Translations under genes and position numbers: made by a program
Assembly: GCF_001691565.1 (NCBI RefSeq)
Contig: NZ_MAYO01000003.1
Coordinates: 1,340,766-1,404,765, forward strand
Direction of reading: 5' to 3'
Length of the DNA stretch: 64,000 bases
Origin: Microbacterium oleivorans
GTDB lineage: Bacteria; Actinomycetota; Actinomycetes; Actinomycetales; Microbacteriaceae
Notes under the pieces: model-generated
Databases searched by the model: none
What the model saw: only the letters and a program-made list of their open reading frames with translations
What the model was told of the DNA's origin: nothing
In this document: in pieces, positions 28,828 to 37,931 of the stretch
How the letters are laid out: each line of letters starts with the position of its first letter
Numbering within the stretch: the stretch's first letter is position 1

Positions 28828-29556
28828 TCAGACGAACACGGCGAGGTCGTCGACGACGACGTGAGCCCCGGCCTCGCGCAGGGCGGCTTCCCCTGCGCCG
28901 CGGTCGACACCCACCACGAGACCGTACCCGGCGGCGGCGGCCGAGCGCACGCCCGAGTGCGCGTCCTCGACGGCGGCGCTTCGCGCCGGATCGACGCCGA
29001 GCATCTCGGCGGCGCGGGCGAAGACGTCGGGGGCGGGCTTGGACTCGAGATGCTCGGTCTCGGCGACGACGCCGTCCATGACGACCGGGAAGCGGTCGAT
29101 GATGCCGGCGGCGGTGAGAACCTCGCGGGCGTTCTTCGAGCTCGAGACGACCGCGATCGGGATGCCGGCGGACCGGAGCTTCTCGACGAGGGCGAGCGAC
29201 CCGGGGTAGGCGGCGATACCGTCGGCGCGGAGGACTCGCTCGAAGACGACGTTCTTGCGGTTGCCGATCCCGCACACGGTGTCGGCGGACGGGTCGTCCG
29301 CAGGGTCGCCCCACGGGACCTCGACGTCGCGGGAGCGCAGGAGGCTCGCCACGCCGTCGTAGCGCTTCTTTCCGTCGAGGTGCTCGAAGTAGTCGCCCTC
29401 GGCGTAGGCCGGTTCGATGCCCCAGGCCGTGAACAGTTCGGTGAACATGCTCTCCCAGGCGTGCATGTGGACCTCGGCGGTGGGCGTCAGCACGCCGTCG
29501 AGGTCGAAGAGGACGCCGTCGAAACGGGTGAGGTCGGGGAGGTCGGCCATCGTCAC
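28828..29556 (-). CDS. HAD phosphatase, beta-phosphoglucomutase-like
   Basis: 242 aa from the GTG at 29556 (240 from the ATG at 29550). Motif I is GVLFDLDGVLTPTAEVHMHAW with the nucleophile and acid Asp pair. Motif II is AVVSSSKNAREVL, with the Lys in HLESKPAPDVFARAAE, and motif III is AAVEDAHSGVRSAAAAGYG. This is the beta-PGM subfamily pattern, including the helical cap with YFEHLDGKKRYDGV. It would convert beta-glucose 1-phosphate from the GH65 enzyme to glucose 6-phosphate. GTG 29556 lies 6 nt after a TACGCT box, which I use to set the start. Some relatives are plain sugar phosphatases. Confidence 0.9.
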   Translation of the reverse strand: MTMADLPDLTRFDGVLFDLDGVLTPTAEVHMHAWESMFTELFTAWGIEPAYAEGDYFEHLDGKKRYDGVASLLRSRDVEVPWGDPADDPSADTVCGIGNRKNVVFERVLRADGIAAYPGSLALVEKLRSAGIPIAVVSSSKNAREVLTAAGIIDRFPVVMDGVVAETEHLESKPAPDVFARAAEMLGVDPARSAAVEDAHSGVRSAAAAGYGLVVGVDRGAGEAALREAGAHVVVDDLAVFV

Positions 29557-29562
29557 CGGACC

Positions 29563-29568
29563 AGCGTA
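29563..29568 (-). promoter_or_regulatory. -10 box TACGCT of the beta-PGM-like gene, leaderless
   Basis: On the minus strand TACGCT is followed by 6 nt and GTG at 29556. It lies in the 16-nt gap after ackA, giving the phosphorylase pair its own promoter. Confidence 0.5.
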
Positions 29569-29572
29569 TCCG

Positions 29573-30796
29573 TCACGCCGTCGCGATCGCGTGAGCCTGG
29601 CGCGCGATCTCGAGCTCCTCGTCGGTGGGGACGACGAGGACGGTGACAGGTGAATCATCGGTCGAGATGACCCGGATGCCGCGCTCGCTCGACGCGTTGC
29701 GCTCGGCATCCAGTCGAACTCCCGCGAAGGCGAACGTCTCGAGCGCCGCCGCGCGCACCACGGCGGAGTTCTCGCCCACGCCTGCCGTGAACGAGATGAC
29801 GTCGGCGCCACCGAGTTGCGCGAGGTAGGCACCGATGTAAGCGCGGAGCCGGTGGATGTAGACGTCGAAGGCGAGCTGCGCGTCGGCATCCCCCTCCCGG
29901 CGGCGTGTGTCGATGTCGCGCATGTCCGAGGCGCCGGCGAGGCCGAGCAGGCCGCTCCTCTTGTTCAAGAAGGCGTCCAGATCCCCCGGAGTCATGTCCT
30001 CGCGCCGGGCGAGGACGCCGAGGACGGAGGGGTCGATGTCACCGGACCGCGTCCCCATCACGAGGCCTTCGAGCGGCGTCAGCCCCATCGACGTGTCGAC
30101 CGATTCGCCGCCGCGGATGGCCGTCGCGGAGGCGCCGTTGCCGAGGTGGAGCACGATCTGCGAGAGCTCCGAGACGGGCCTGCCGAGGAAGGCGGCCGCC
30201 GCCTCGCTGACGAACTTGTGGCTCGTGCCGTGGAAGCCGTACTTGCGGATGCGATGCTTCTGCGCCGTCTCGCGGTCGATCGCGTACGTGTACGCCGCCG
30301 CGGGCATCGTCTGGTGGAAGGCGGTGTCGAAGACGGCGACGTGAGGGACGTCGGCGAAGGCCGCCCGAGCTGCCCGGATGCCCTGGAGCGCGCCCGGGTT
30401 GTGCAACGGCGCGAGGGCCGACAGTTCATCGATGTTGATCTCGACGAGGGGCGTGACGAGGGTCGGCTCGAAGAAGCGCGCACCGCCCTGGACCACGCGA
30501 TGGCCGACGGCGACGGGGCGAGCCTTCTCGAGCGACGGGCCGTGCGCGGCGAAGGCCTCGAGCATGACCGCGAAACCCGCCGTGTGATCGGGGATGGGCC
30601 GCTCGATGTGCGAGGTCGCCTTCGTCGCCGCGACCGAGGTCCCCTCCCCTCCGAGGAACACCGTGTGACTGGCCGCACCGGCGGCCTCGCCGATGCGTTC
30701 GACGAGACCCGAGGCGAGCGCGCGCTCGGTATCGACGTCGACGAGCTGGTACTTGAACGACGACGAGCCGCTGTTGATGACGAGGACGGGGCTCAT
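29573..30796 (-). CDS. ackA: Acetate kinase
   Basis: 407 aa. Interconverts acetyl phosphate and acetate with ADP/ATP. VLVINSGSSSFKYQLVD at residues 4-20 is the first signature, and the second is RIRKYGFHGTSHKFV. GHRVVQGGARFF, VFDTAFHQTMP, MGTRSGDIDP and ISFTAGVGENSAVVR are further conserved pieces around the active site. The ATG overlaps the pta stop in ATGA, so the two enzymes are coupled in the order pta-ackA. Confidence 0.97.
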   Translation of the reverse strand: MSPVLVINSGSSSFKYQLVDVDTERALASGLVERIGEAAGAASHTVFLGGEGTSVAATKATSHIERPIPDHTAGFAVMLEAFAAHGPSLEKARPVAVGHRVVQGGARFFEPTLVTPLVEINIDELSALAPLHNPGALQGIRAARAAFADVPHVAVFDTAFHQTMPAAAYTYAIDRETAQKHRIRKYGFHGTSHKFVSEAAAAFLGRPVSELSQIVLHLGNGASATAIRGGESVDTSMGLTPLEGLVMGTRSGDIDPSVLGVLARREDMTPGDLDAFLNKRSGLLGLAGASDMRDIDTRRREGDADAQLAFDVYIHRLRAYIGAYLAQLGGADVISFTAGVGENSAVVRAAALETFAFAGVRLDAERNASSERGIRVISTDDSPVTVLVVPTDEELEIARQAHAIATA

Positions 30797-32931
30797 GCGC
30801 GGGTCTCCGGGGCGACGGCATCCGTCGCGTTCTGTGCCTGGATCGCCGTGATGGCGATCGTGTTGACGATGTCCTCGACGAGGGCACCGCGGGACAGGTC
30901 GTTGATGGGCTTGTTGAGTCCCTGCAGGACCGGTCCCATCGCCACGGCGCCCGCCGAGCGCTGCACGGCCTTGTAGGTGTTGTTGCCGGTGTTGAGGTCG
31001 GGGAAGACGAAGACGGTCGCTCGACCCGCGACGTCCGATTCCGGCATCTTGGTCGCGGCGACGGCGGCGTCGGTCGCCGCGTCGTATTGGATGGGGCCCT
31101 CGACGAGGAGCTTCGGCGCGCGCTCGCGCACGAGCGCGGTCGCCTCGCGGACCTTCTCGACGTCGGCGCCGGAACCGGACTCCCCCGTCGAGTACGAGAG
31201 CATCGCGACGCGCGGGGAGATGCCGAACTGGTCCGCTGTCGCCGCGGACGAGACCGCGATGTCGGCCAACTGCGCGGCGGTCGGGTCGGGGATGACGGCG
31301 CAGTCGCCGTAGACGAGCACGCGGTCGGCGAGCGCCATGAGGAACACGCTCGAGACGACGTCGACACCCGGCTTCGTCTTGATGATCTCGAAGGCGGGGC
31401 GGATCGTGTGCGCCGTCGTGTGCGCGGCGCCCGACACCATGCCGTCGGCGAGCCCCAGATGTACCATCAGCGTGCCGAAGTAGGAGACGTCCGTGACGGT
31501 GTCGGCGGCCTGGCGGAAGGTGATCCCCTTGTGGGCACGGAGCCGCTCGTACTCGCGGGCGAACTTGTCGACGTGGACGGCGTCGAACGGGCTGAGCACC
31601 TCGGCGCCCTGGATGTCGAGCCCCAGCTCGAGAGCGCGCGCGCGCACCTCGATGGGCTCCCCGAGAATCGTGATGTCGGCGATCCCGCGTGCGAGCGCGG
31701 TGGCGGCGGCGCGCAGGATGCGGTCGTCGCTCCCCTCGGGCAGAACGATGCGACGACGCTCGCTCCGGGCGCGCTCGATGAGGCCGTACTGGAACATCAG
31801 CGGCGTGACGACGTTCGAGCTCGCAAGGCCGATGCGGCGCAGCAGATCGTCGGTGTCGACGTGCTGGTCGAAGAGCGACAGTGCCGTGTCGTAGCGGCGC
31901 TGCGAGTGGGCGGCGAGGCGACCGCGCGCGCTCATGATGCCGCGGACCGTCTCGTACGTGCCCTGATCGGTGGCGAGGATGGGGAGATTCGAGTCGAGAC
32001 CGTCGATGAGACGCTCGACGTGTTCGGGCAGCTCGAATGGTCCGTAGAGCACGATGCCCGACAGCGAGGGGAACGTGCCGGACGCATTGGCCAGCAGAGC
32101 CGCGAGGAGCACCTCGGTGCGGTCGGCTGCCACGGCGAGGATCGCCGCCTCTTCGAGGCGCGGCAGGACGTTGTTCAGCGACATGCCCGCCACGACGACG
32201 TGCAGCACCTCTCGTTCGAGGAGGTCCTCGTCGCCCTTCATGAGCGTCGCGTCGAGCGACCGCGCGACGTCGCGGACCGAAGGCGCGACGAGGTAGGCGT
32301 CCTCGGGGATCGCCCATACGCCGATGTCCCCCTCGGCCGCCGGGACTCGTCGAACGGCGGCGACGATGTCGTCGAGACGATCCGGATCGGCGCGGTTCAC
32401 GACGACGGCGAAGATGCCGGCACGCTCGTGCTTGAGCTCCGCCAAGGCGAGGGTGGCGAGGTTTCCCACCTGCTCGGGCGACAGACCCCCGGCATCCGTC
32501 GACCGCTCTCCGTCGGCGGGCTGACCCGACAGGACGACGAGGACCGGAGCGCCGAGGTTCGCGGCGATGCGCGCGTTGTAGCCCAGCTCGGCGGGGCTCC
32601 CCACGTCGGTGTAGTCGCTGCCGATGATGACGACCGCGTCGCACTGCGCCTCGACGGCCTTGTACCGTTCGACGATGCGGCCGAGGGCGGCCTCCGGATC
32701 GGCCCGGACCTCGTCGTAGGTGGCGCCGATGCACTCGTCGTAACCGAGGTCGACGCCGTCGTGGTCCAGGAGCATCTCGAGGACGTAGTCGCGCTCCTCG
32801 GTGGAGCGGGCGATCGCTCGGAACACCCCGACGCGCGGCGACCGACGACTCAGGGTGTCGAGGACACCCAGGGCGATCGTCGACTTGCCGGAGTGACCTT
32901 CGGCGGACGTGATGTAGATGCTCTGAGCCAC
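30793..32931 (-). CDS. pta: Phosphate acetyltransferase, long form
   Basis: 712 aa. Converts acetyl-CoA and phosphate to acetyl phosphate. The first 200 residues form a BioD-like P-loop domain (ITSAEGHSGKSTIALGVL), then a DRTGG domain, and the last 330 form the PTA catalytic domain with RIVLPEGSDDRIL, FGTLMVHLGLADGMVSGA (in part), HTTAHTIRPAFEIIKTKPG and FVFPDLNTGNNTYKAVQRSAG. Length and layout agree with the E. coli-type enzyme, in which the N-terminal part senses metabolites. The GTG start lies 6 nt after TAGGCT, so the mRNA is probably leaderless. Confidence 0.96.
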   Translation of the reverse strand: MAQSIYITSAEGHSGKSTIALGVLDTLSRRSPRVGVFRAIARSTEERDYVLEMLLDHDGVDLGYDECIGATYDEVRADPEAALGRIVERYKAVEAQCDAVVIIGSDYTDVGSPAELGYNARIAANLGAPVLVVLSGQPADGERSTDAGGLSPEQVGNLATLALAELKHERAGIFAVVVNRADPDRLDDIVAAVRRVPAAEGDIGVWAIPEDAYLVAPSVRDVARSLDATLMKGDEDLLEREVLHVVVAGMSLNNVLPRLEEAAILAVAADRTEVLLAALLANASGTFPSLSGIVLYGPFELPEHVERLIDGLDSNLPILATDQGTYETVRGIMSARGRLAAHSQRRYDTALSLFDQHVDTDDLLRRIGLASSNVVTPLMFQYGLIERARSERRRIVLPEGSDDRILRAAATALARGIADITILGEPIEVRARALELGLDIQGAEVLSPFDAVHVDKFAREYERLRAHKGITFRQAADTVTDVSYFGTLMVHLGLADGMVSGAAHTTAHTIRPAFEIIKTKPGVDVVSSVFLMALADRVLVYGDCAVIPDPTAAQLADIAVSSAATADQFGISPRVAMLSYSTGESGSGADVEKVREATALVRERAPKLLVEGPIQYDAATDAAVAATKMPESDVAGRATVFVFPDLNTGNNTYKAVQRSAGAVAMGPVLQGLNKPINDLSRGALVEDIVNTIAITAIQAQNATDAVAPETRA

Positions 32932-32937
32932 ACTCCC

Positions 32938-32943
32938 AGCCTA
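32938..32943 (-). promoter_or_regulatory. -10 box TAGGCT of pta-ackA, leaderless
   Basis: On the minus strand TAGGCT, 6 nt, then GTG at 32931. Confidence 0.6.
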
Positions 32944-33002
32944 GGCTCGCGGCCCATGCGCCGGCTGGGTGACGTCCCATCTCGTCGAACGGGCGCCCGG
33001 GC

Positions 33003-33098
33003 AAAGAAAGACTCTCCGCGAACCCGGCAGAGCCTGGTTACCCTTGCTACGTTTCCGTCCTGGGGGAGTTGGCCTGGATGCCGTCTCGCGGAGAGCTG
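33003..33098 (-). ncRNA. ffs: Signal recognition particle RNA (4.5S type)
   Basis: On the minus strand CTCTCCGCGA (33095-33086) pairs with TCGCGGAGAG (33021-33012) to close a long hairpin. The apical part reads CCCCAGGACGGAAACGTAGC followed by AAGGG, which is the conserved SRP helix 8 with the GGAA tetraloop and the asymmetric loop bound by Ffh. The 3' side runs into TCTTTCTTTG, serving as terminator. At about 95 nt it is the short form without an Alu domain. A TAGACT box at 33109-33104 would start transcription at about 33097, exactly at the stem. The RNA lies upstream of pta on the same strand. Confidence 0.92.
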
Positions 33099-33103
33099 CT
33101 GCA

Positions 33104-33109
33104 AGTCTA
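33104..33109 (-). promoter_or_regulatory. -10 box TAGACT of the SRP RNA gene
   Basis: On the minus strand TAGACT lies 6-7 nt before the predicted 5' end of the SRP RNA. Confidence 0.55.
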
Positions 33110-33190
33110 CCCGACGTCAGCCGTCCCCCTGCGACGCCGGGTTAGCATCGGTGCTGGCGCGCTGCTGCGCCGACCGCGTGAGGGGGACGG

Positions 33191-34222
33191 ATGACCGACG
33201 ACCAGACGACCATGACGGCGCCGGGAGGTGCGACCTCGGGGCGCGCCGCCGCCCGGGTCGACGCATCCGTGTTCTCGGAGACGACCGCCGCCCTCGTCGA
33301 ATCGGTCTCGAAGGTCATCGACGGCAAGCCGCACGCCGTGCGTGCTGCGATCGTCTGCCTGCTCGCCGAAGGCCACCTGCTCATCGAGGACGTCCCCGGA
33401 GTCGGCAAGACGATGCTCGCACGCGCCCTCGGCAACTCGATCCAGGCGACCGTCCGACGCATCCAGTTCACGCCCGACCTGCTGCCCAGCGACGTGACCG
33501 GCGTGAGCGTCTACGACCAGTCCGAGGGCCGGTTCGACTTCAAGCCCGGCGCGATCTTCGCCCACATCGTCATCGCCGACGAGATCAACCGCTCGTCCCC
33601 GAAGACGCAGTCCGCGCTCCTCGAGGCGATGGAGGAGCGTCAGGTGACCGTCGACGGCACGAGCCGTCCCCTGCCCGACCCGTTCCTCGTCGTGGCGACG
33701 CAGAACCCCCTCGAGATGGAGGGCACGTACGCCCTCCCCGAAGCGCAACGGGACCGGTTCATGATGCGTATCTCGATGGGGTATCCGGATGCCGAGAACG
33801 AGGCGCTCATGCTCCGCCAGCGCGACACCGGCAACCCGCTCGATGCCGTTCTGCCGGTCATCACCGCGGAGCGCGTCGCCGCCCTCATCGCCTGGGCTCG
33901 GACCGTTCACGTCTCGCCCGCCGTCGAGGAATACGCCGTCGCACTGTCGCGCGCGACGCGCGAACACGGCGATCTGCGCCTCGGGGCCAGCCCGCGCGCC
34001 ACGTTGCAGCTCATCCGCGCGGCGAAGGTGTGGGCGGCGTTGGAGGGGCGCGAGTACGTCATTCCCGACGACCTCGTGACGCTGCTCGAGCCTGTCTTCG
34101 CGCACCGTCTGATCGCCGCCCGCGGCGCGGCGGTCTCGCGCGGACGCGGCGGTGTGGATCTCGTCGCGTCGGCACTCGAGCAGGTCGTCCGCTCGGTGCG
34201 GGTCCCCGTCGCCGCTCGCTGA
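33191..34222 (+). CDS. MoxR-family AAA+ ATPase
   Basis: 343 aa. Walker A is EDVPGVGKTMLARALG near residue 70, Walker B is IVIADEINRSSPKTQSALLEAMEE, and the sensor region reads VVATQNPLEMEGTYALPEAQRDRF (read in parts). MoxR ATPases act as chaperones that mature or regulate neighbouring proteins, often ones with metal-ion or transglutaminase domains. GAGGGGGA lies before the ATG and a TAGCAT box at 33143-33148 suggests a leader of about 35 nt. It heads the operon with the DUF58 and transglutaminase genes. Confidence 0.95.
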   Translation: MTDDQTTMTAPGGATSGRAAARVDASVFSETTAALVESVSKVIDGKPHAVRAAIVCLLAEGHLLIEDVPGVGKTMLARALGNSIQATVRRIQFTPDLLPSDVTGVSVYDQSEGRFDFKPGAIFAHIVIADEINRSSPKTQSALLEAMEERQVTVDGTSRPLPDPFLVVATQNPLEMEGTYALPEAQRDRFMMRISMGYPDAENEALMLRQRDTGNPLDAVLPVITAERVAALIAWARTVHVSPAVEEYAVALSRATREHGDLRLGASPRATLQLIRAAKVWAALEGREYVIPDDLVTLLEPVFAHRLIAARGAAVSRGRGGVDLVASALEQVVRSVRVPVAAR

Positions 34223-34235
34223 GCGGACGTTTCCC

Positions 34236-35483
34236 ATGACACGGTGGCCGCTCACCCCGCGAGGCACGGGGGCGATCCTGCTCGCTCTTGCGGCGTTCGT
34301 CCTGGCCCCCGTGTTCGGTGTGCCGGCGCTCGTCTTCTTCGGCGTGCTGCTCATCGCGGCGGTCGCCTTCTCGTTCGCCTCGCTGTGGCTCGGTCACCGG
34401 GCAGACGGGGTCCGGCGATCGTTCGCCCCTCCCGTGGCATCGGTCGGAGCCGAGGTCGACGTGCGCGTGCGCGTCGAGTCGCGCTCGGTCCTGCCGACAA
34501 CGGTGGGCATCTGGCGCGACCGGCTGCCGCGCGGGGTCGAGGGTGAGCCCGTAGGCGTCTACCCCGGCCTGCGTTCCGGCCTCGTCTCGGGCAGTCATCG
34601 CGTCGACATCGCGTACCGCGTGCGCGCCCGGCGTCGAGGCGTGCGCGCCATCGGACCGCTCGTGGTCGAGACCACGGACCCTTTCGGCCTCTCGCGGCGC
34701 CGTCAGGAGCTCGGTGGCGCCGTTCCCCTCACGATCGCTCCGGCTGTGGTGCCACTGGACATGCTCGACGATCTCCTCGGGGCGGCGGGCGGAACGATGC
34801 AGTCCGTCACCGACAAGCTGGGTCAGGGCGCCGACAACCTCATCCCCCGTGCCTACGCGCCCGGCGACTCGATGCGGCGCATCCACTGGCGGGCGAGCGC
34901 CCACCGCGGGGAGCTCATGGTCCGGCAGGAGGAACGCGAGTCGAACCCCGAGGCGGTCATCGTCTTCGATCGCGCCGTCGCGAGATGGAGCACGGATGCA
35001 CTGCGCTCCCCCGGCGAGGACCTCGACTTCGAGGCCGCTCTGTCGACCGTCGTGTCGGCTGCCGCACGCTTCGCCCGCGAGGGCTACAGCGTCGCGATCA
35101 TCGACGTCGACGGGACGGAGCTCGTCGATCCGATCGAGGGTGGTGACACCGCGGCACTCGACGCGATGACCACCTCGTTCGCCACCCTGACGGCCCGCCG
35201 CGAAGGAGCGCTCACGGACCTCGCCCCGCTCTTCGCCGGCGCGACGCTCGGCCCCGTCGTCGTCGTCACCGGCGAGGTGTACCCCGCGGATGCCGCGTCG
35301 CTGGCCCCCATCGTGAGCCACAGCAGCATGCCGATGCTGTTCGCCCTCGCCGGAGCCGGCGATGCCCTTCGCGTCGCTCGCGAGACGGGATGGCACGTGC
35401 ACCGGCTCGAGCCGGAGGACGAGCTCGAGTCGCTCTGGTCGGGCGTTCCCGGTATGGAAGAAGTCCGCGGACATGTCGGCTGA
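34236..35483 (+). CDS. DUF58 domain-containing membrane protein
   Basis: 415 aa. Two membrane helices at about residues 10-50 (GAILLALAAFVLAPVFG, LVFFGVLLIAAVAFSFA) are followed by a beta-rich extracytoplasmic-looking segment and the DUF58 core YAPGDSMRRIHWRASAHRGELMVRQEE near residue 205, then a von Willebrand-like fold. DUF58 proteins are constant partners of MoxR ATPases and TgpA-like transglutaminases, but their activity is not established. The start 13 nt after moxR is inferred; the coding sequence overlaps the next gene by 11 nt. Confidence 0.92.
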   Translation: MTRWPLTPRGTGAILLALAAFVLAPVFGVPALVFFGVLLIAAVAFSFASLWLGHRADGVRRSFAPPVASVGAEVDVRVRVESRSVLPTTVGIWRDRLPRGVEGEPVGVYPGLRSGLVSGSHRVDIAYRVRARRRGVRAIGPLVVETTDPFGLSRRRQELGGAVPLTIAPAVVPLDMLDDLLGAAGGTMQSVTDKLGQGADNLIPRAYAPGDSMRRIHWRASAHRGELMVRQEERESNPEAVIVFDRAVARWSTDALRSPGEDLDFEAALSTVVSAAARFAREGYSVAIIDVDGTELVDPIEGGDTAALDAMTTSFATLTARREGALTDLAPLFAGATLGPVVVVTGEVYPADAASLAPIVSHSSMPMLFALAGAGDALRVARETGWHVHRLEPEDELESLWSGVPGMEEVRGHVG

Positions 35484-37716
35484 GGGCATCGGATCCACGC
35501 GCCCTCGGCACGACGGGCTCTCTACGACGGCGCTGCTGCTTGCCCTGGTGGCGTCCCTCGTCCCTCTGTTCACCGTGATCGCCGGCGGTGCCTGGGCGGC
35601 GCTCGCGTTCGTGCTCGCAGCGATCCTGCTCGGCGCCGGATATCTGCTGCGCCGTGCACGGGTGAGCGCCGTGCTCGTGACCGTCATCCTCGTGGCGCTG
35701 TGGACCGCGATCATGACGGCCGTCTTCTTCTCGGACGTCGCCTGGCTGTTCGTCATCCCGTCGGGCGAGGCGTTCGCCCGCGTGCCTCGACTGGTCGAGA
35801 TCGCGAGCAACGACATCGCGGTGGGTGTCGCTCCGCTCGAGGCGTCGGCGTCGCTGACCTTCCTCATCGTGGGCGCCGTCGGACTCCTCACCGTCGCCCT
35901 CGATCATGTCGTCCTGACGGCACGGATGCCGCTGCTCGCCGGGGTCGCGCTGATCGCCGTCTGGCTGATCCCGACCCTCGCCGTGCCGCAGACGGTCGAT
36001 CTGTGGGCGTTCACGCTCCTCGCCCTCGCGCTCCTGTGGCTGCTGCGTACCGAGACCCGCGGACGCGACCGGACCCGGTCGACCTCCGCGCCGCGCGGAG
36101 GGGTCGGCGCCGTCGCGGCCGTGATCGCGGCATCCGCCGTCGTCATCGCCGTCATCGCCGCACCCGCCCTTCCCTCCCCTGCGGCGCCCAGCGGCGGGCT
36201 GGGCGGCGGCACGACGATCGACGCGTCCCTCAATCTCGGCGACGACCTGCGTCGTCCCGCCGAGGTGCCGGTCGTGAAGCAGTGGAGCGCGGCCTCCGCC
36301 CCGGCCTACCTCCGCGTCGCCACACTGACCGAGCTCGAAGGAGACTCGTGGCAGCCCGACCGGAGCCGCTCGGTGCCGCTCGACGAGTGGGCGCCGGAGG
36401 ATGCCGCCGCCGAGGGGATCGAGATCGTCGAGGACCGGCGCACGGTCGAGGTGCTCGATCTGTCGTCGGCGCAGCTGCCGGTGCCTGCCGACGCCGTCTC
36501 CGTCGACGGGGTGACGGGGATCTGGCGGATCACTCCCGCCAACGGGACGGTCGTCTCCCCCTCGACCGCCGCGCGCCGTCAGCAGTTCGAGGTCGTCAGC
36601 CGCACACCCCGCCCCACCCTGGAGCAGGCGCGTGCAGCCGAGGCGCGTGGGGGTCCCGCTCGGGCCCGCGACCTGCCCGCCGACACTCCGCCCGAGATCG
36701 CCGCGCTCGCCACCCAGGTGACGGCCGACGCGTCGAACGACTACGACCGGCTCCTCGCGCTCCAGACCTGGTTCCGCGGACCCGACTTCGACTACTCGCT
36801 CGACGCGCCGGTCGAGGACGGGTTCGACGGATCGGGGATCGAGGCCGTCTCGACGTTCCTCCAGGTCCGATCGGGGTACTGCGTGCACTTCGCCTCGGCC
36901 TTCGCCATCATGGCCCGGACCCTCGACATGCCGTCGCGTGTGGTCGTGGGATTCCTGCCCGGCCTCCCTACCGGCGACGTCGTCGACGACGACCGGGTCT
37001 ATCAGGCCACGACCGCCCAGCTCCACGCCTGGCCCGAGGTCTTCTTCGACGGCATCGGCTGGGTGCCGTTCGAGCCGACGAAGAGTCTGGGCGCCGCGCA
37101 GCGGTTCACGTCCGCGGAGGACACGTCGAATCAGCCCGAGCCGACGCCGACTCCGACCGCTGCAGCCGAGCCGACCCCCACCGCGTCGTCGGCGCCCCGC
37201 CCCGAGGAGGACCCGACGGCGGGAACGACTCAGACGACGACGTTCTCGATCCTGCGAGTCCTGCCGGCCCTCGGCATCGCTCTGGGGGCGCTGCTCGTGC
37301 TCGCCCTGCCCGCCCTCGTCCGCGGGGCGCTCTCCCGTCGACGCGTGTCGCAGGCTCGCCGCGGCAGCGCCGGCGCCGCCTGGCGTCTCGTTCAGGATGC
37401 GGCTATCGATCTCGGCATCCCGGTCCCCGACTCGGAGTCGCCGCGCGCTTTCGGCGAGCGGCTCCGTCGCGACCACGGCGCGCCGCCGGCGGCAGTGGAC
37501 CGTCTGGTGAACGCGGTGGAACGCTCGAGCTACGCCCTGGCAGGGTCGTTCGGGGACGCGGACGGAACGGAGCTGACGTCGGATGCCGCCGCTGTCCGCG
37601 CCGGACTGTTCGCCGCGGTGTCCACGCCGCGGCGCCTCGTCGGCCGACTGCTCCCCCGGTCCCTCGCCATCCGCCCCGGCTCGACCTTCGCCGAGGCGAT
37701 GCCGCTCGGGCGCTGA
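35473..37716 (+). CDS. Membrane transglutaminase-like protein (TgpA family)
   Basis: 747 aa. About seven hydrophobic segments in the first 250 residues, then an extracytoplasmic region with the transglutaminase core: Cys in RSGYCVHFASAFAIMARTLDMP, His in HAWPEVFFDGIGW and the following PFEPT box. A further helix (ILRVLPALGIALGALLVLALPALV, in part) leads to a cytoplasmic DUF4129-like tail. A Pro/Thr/Glu-rich spacer sits between (PEPTPTPTAAAEPTPT). Pseudomonas TgpA is essential and acts on an unknown periplasmic substrate. It ends the operon and is followed by a strong terminator. Confidence 0.93.
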   Translation: MSAEGIGSTRPRHDGLSTTALLLALVASLVPLFTVIAGGAWAALAFVLAAILLGAGYLLRRARVSAVLVTVILVALWTAIMTAVFFSDVAWLFVIPSGEAFARVPRLVEIASNDIAVGVAPLEASASLTFLIVGAVGLLTVALDHVVLTARMPLLAGVALIAVWLIPTLAVPQTVDLWAFTLLALALLWLLRTETRGRDRTRSTSAPRGGVGAVAAVIAASAVVIAVIAAPALPSPAAPSGGLGGGTTIDASLNLGDDLRRPAEVPVVKQWSAASAPAYLRVATLTELEGDSWQPDRSRSVPLDEWAPEDAAAEGIEIVEDRRTVEVLDLSSAQLPVPADAVSVDGVTGIWRITPANGTVVSPSTAARRQQFEVVSRTPRPTLEQARAAEARGGPARARDLPADTPPEIAALATQVTADASNDYDRLLALQTWFRGPDFDYSLDAPVEDGFDGSGIEAVSTFLQVRSGYCVHFASAFAIMARTLDMPSRVVVGFLPGLPTGDVVDDDRVYQATTAQLHAWPEVFFDGIGWVPFEPTKSLGAAQRFTSAEDTSNQPEPTPTPTAAAEPTPTASSAPRPEEDPTAGTTQTTTFSILRVLPALGIALGALLVLALPALVRGALSRRRVSQARRGSAGAAWRLVQDAAIDLGIPVPDSESPRAFGERLRRDHGAPPAAVDRLVNAVERSSYALAGSFGDADGTELTSDAAAVRAGLFAAVSTPRRLVGRLLPRSLAIRPGSTFAEAMPLGR

Positions 37717-37736
37717 CATCCGCGACACCGGAACGA

Positions 37737-37768
37737 CGAAGCCCCGCACCTCGAGGTGCGGGGCTTCG
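37737..37768. terminator. Perfect 32-nt palindrome, bidirectional terminator
   Basis: CGAAGCCCCGCACCTC and its exact reverse complement meet at 37752/37753, then GTTC follows. It ends the moxR operon on the plus strand and lies just behind the 3' end of tRNA-Ser on the minus strand, so it can serve both. Confidence 0.85.
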
Positions 37769-37774
37769 TTCTGG

Positions 37775-37863
37775 CGGAAGCGACAGGATTTGAACCTGCG
37801 AGACGAGTTACCCCGCCTACATGGATTCCAGCCATGCTCCTTAGGCCGCTCGGACACGCTTCC
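37775..37863 (-). tRNA. tRNA-Ser (anticodon GGA)
   Basis: Class II tRNA on the minus strand. The acceptor GGAAGCG (37863-37857) pairs with CGCTTCC (37782-37776), discriminator G37775, and CCA is encoded at 37774-37772. The anticodon loop CTGGAAT contains GGA at 37829-37827, decoding TCC and TCT. A long variable arm (GGCGGGGTAACTCGTC region) is typical of serine tRNAs, and the T arm has GTTCAAATC. Confidence 0.97.
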
Positions 37864-37871
37864 AACGGGAG

Positions 37872-37877
37872 AGCCTA
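37872..37877 (-). promoter_or_regulatory. -10 box TAGGCT of tRNA-Ser
   Basis: On the minus strand TAGGCT lies 8 nt before the first base of the tRNA. Confidence 0.5.
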
Positions 37878-37931
37878 CCACGCAGGGTCCGCCCGCCCCG
37901 CGCACCGGCCGCGGCATCCGTCCCGCGGAGT

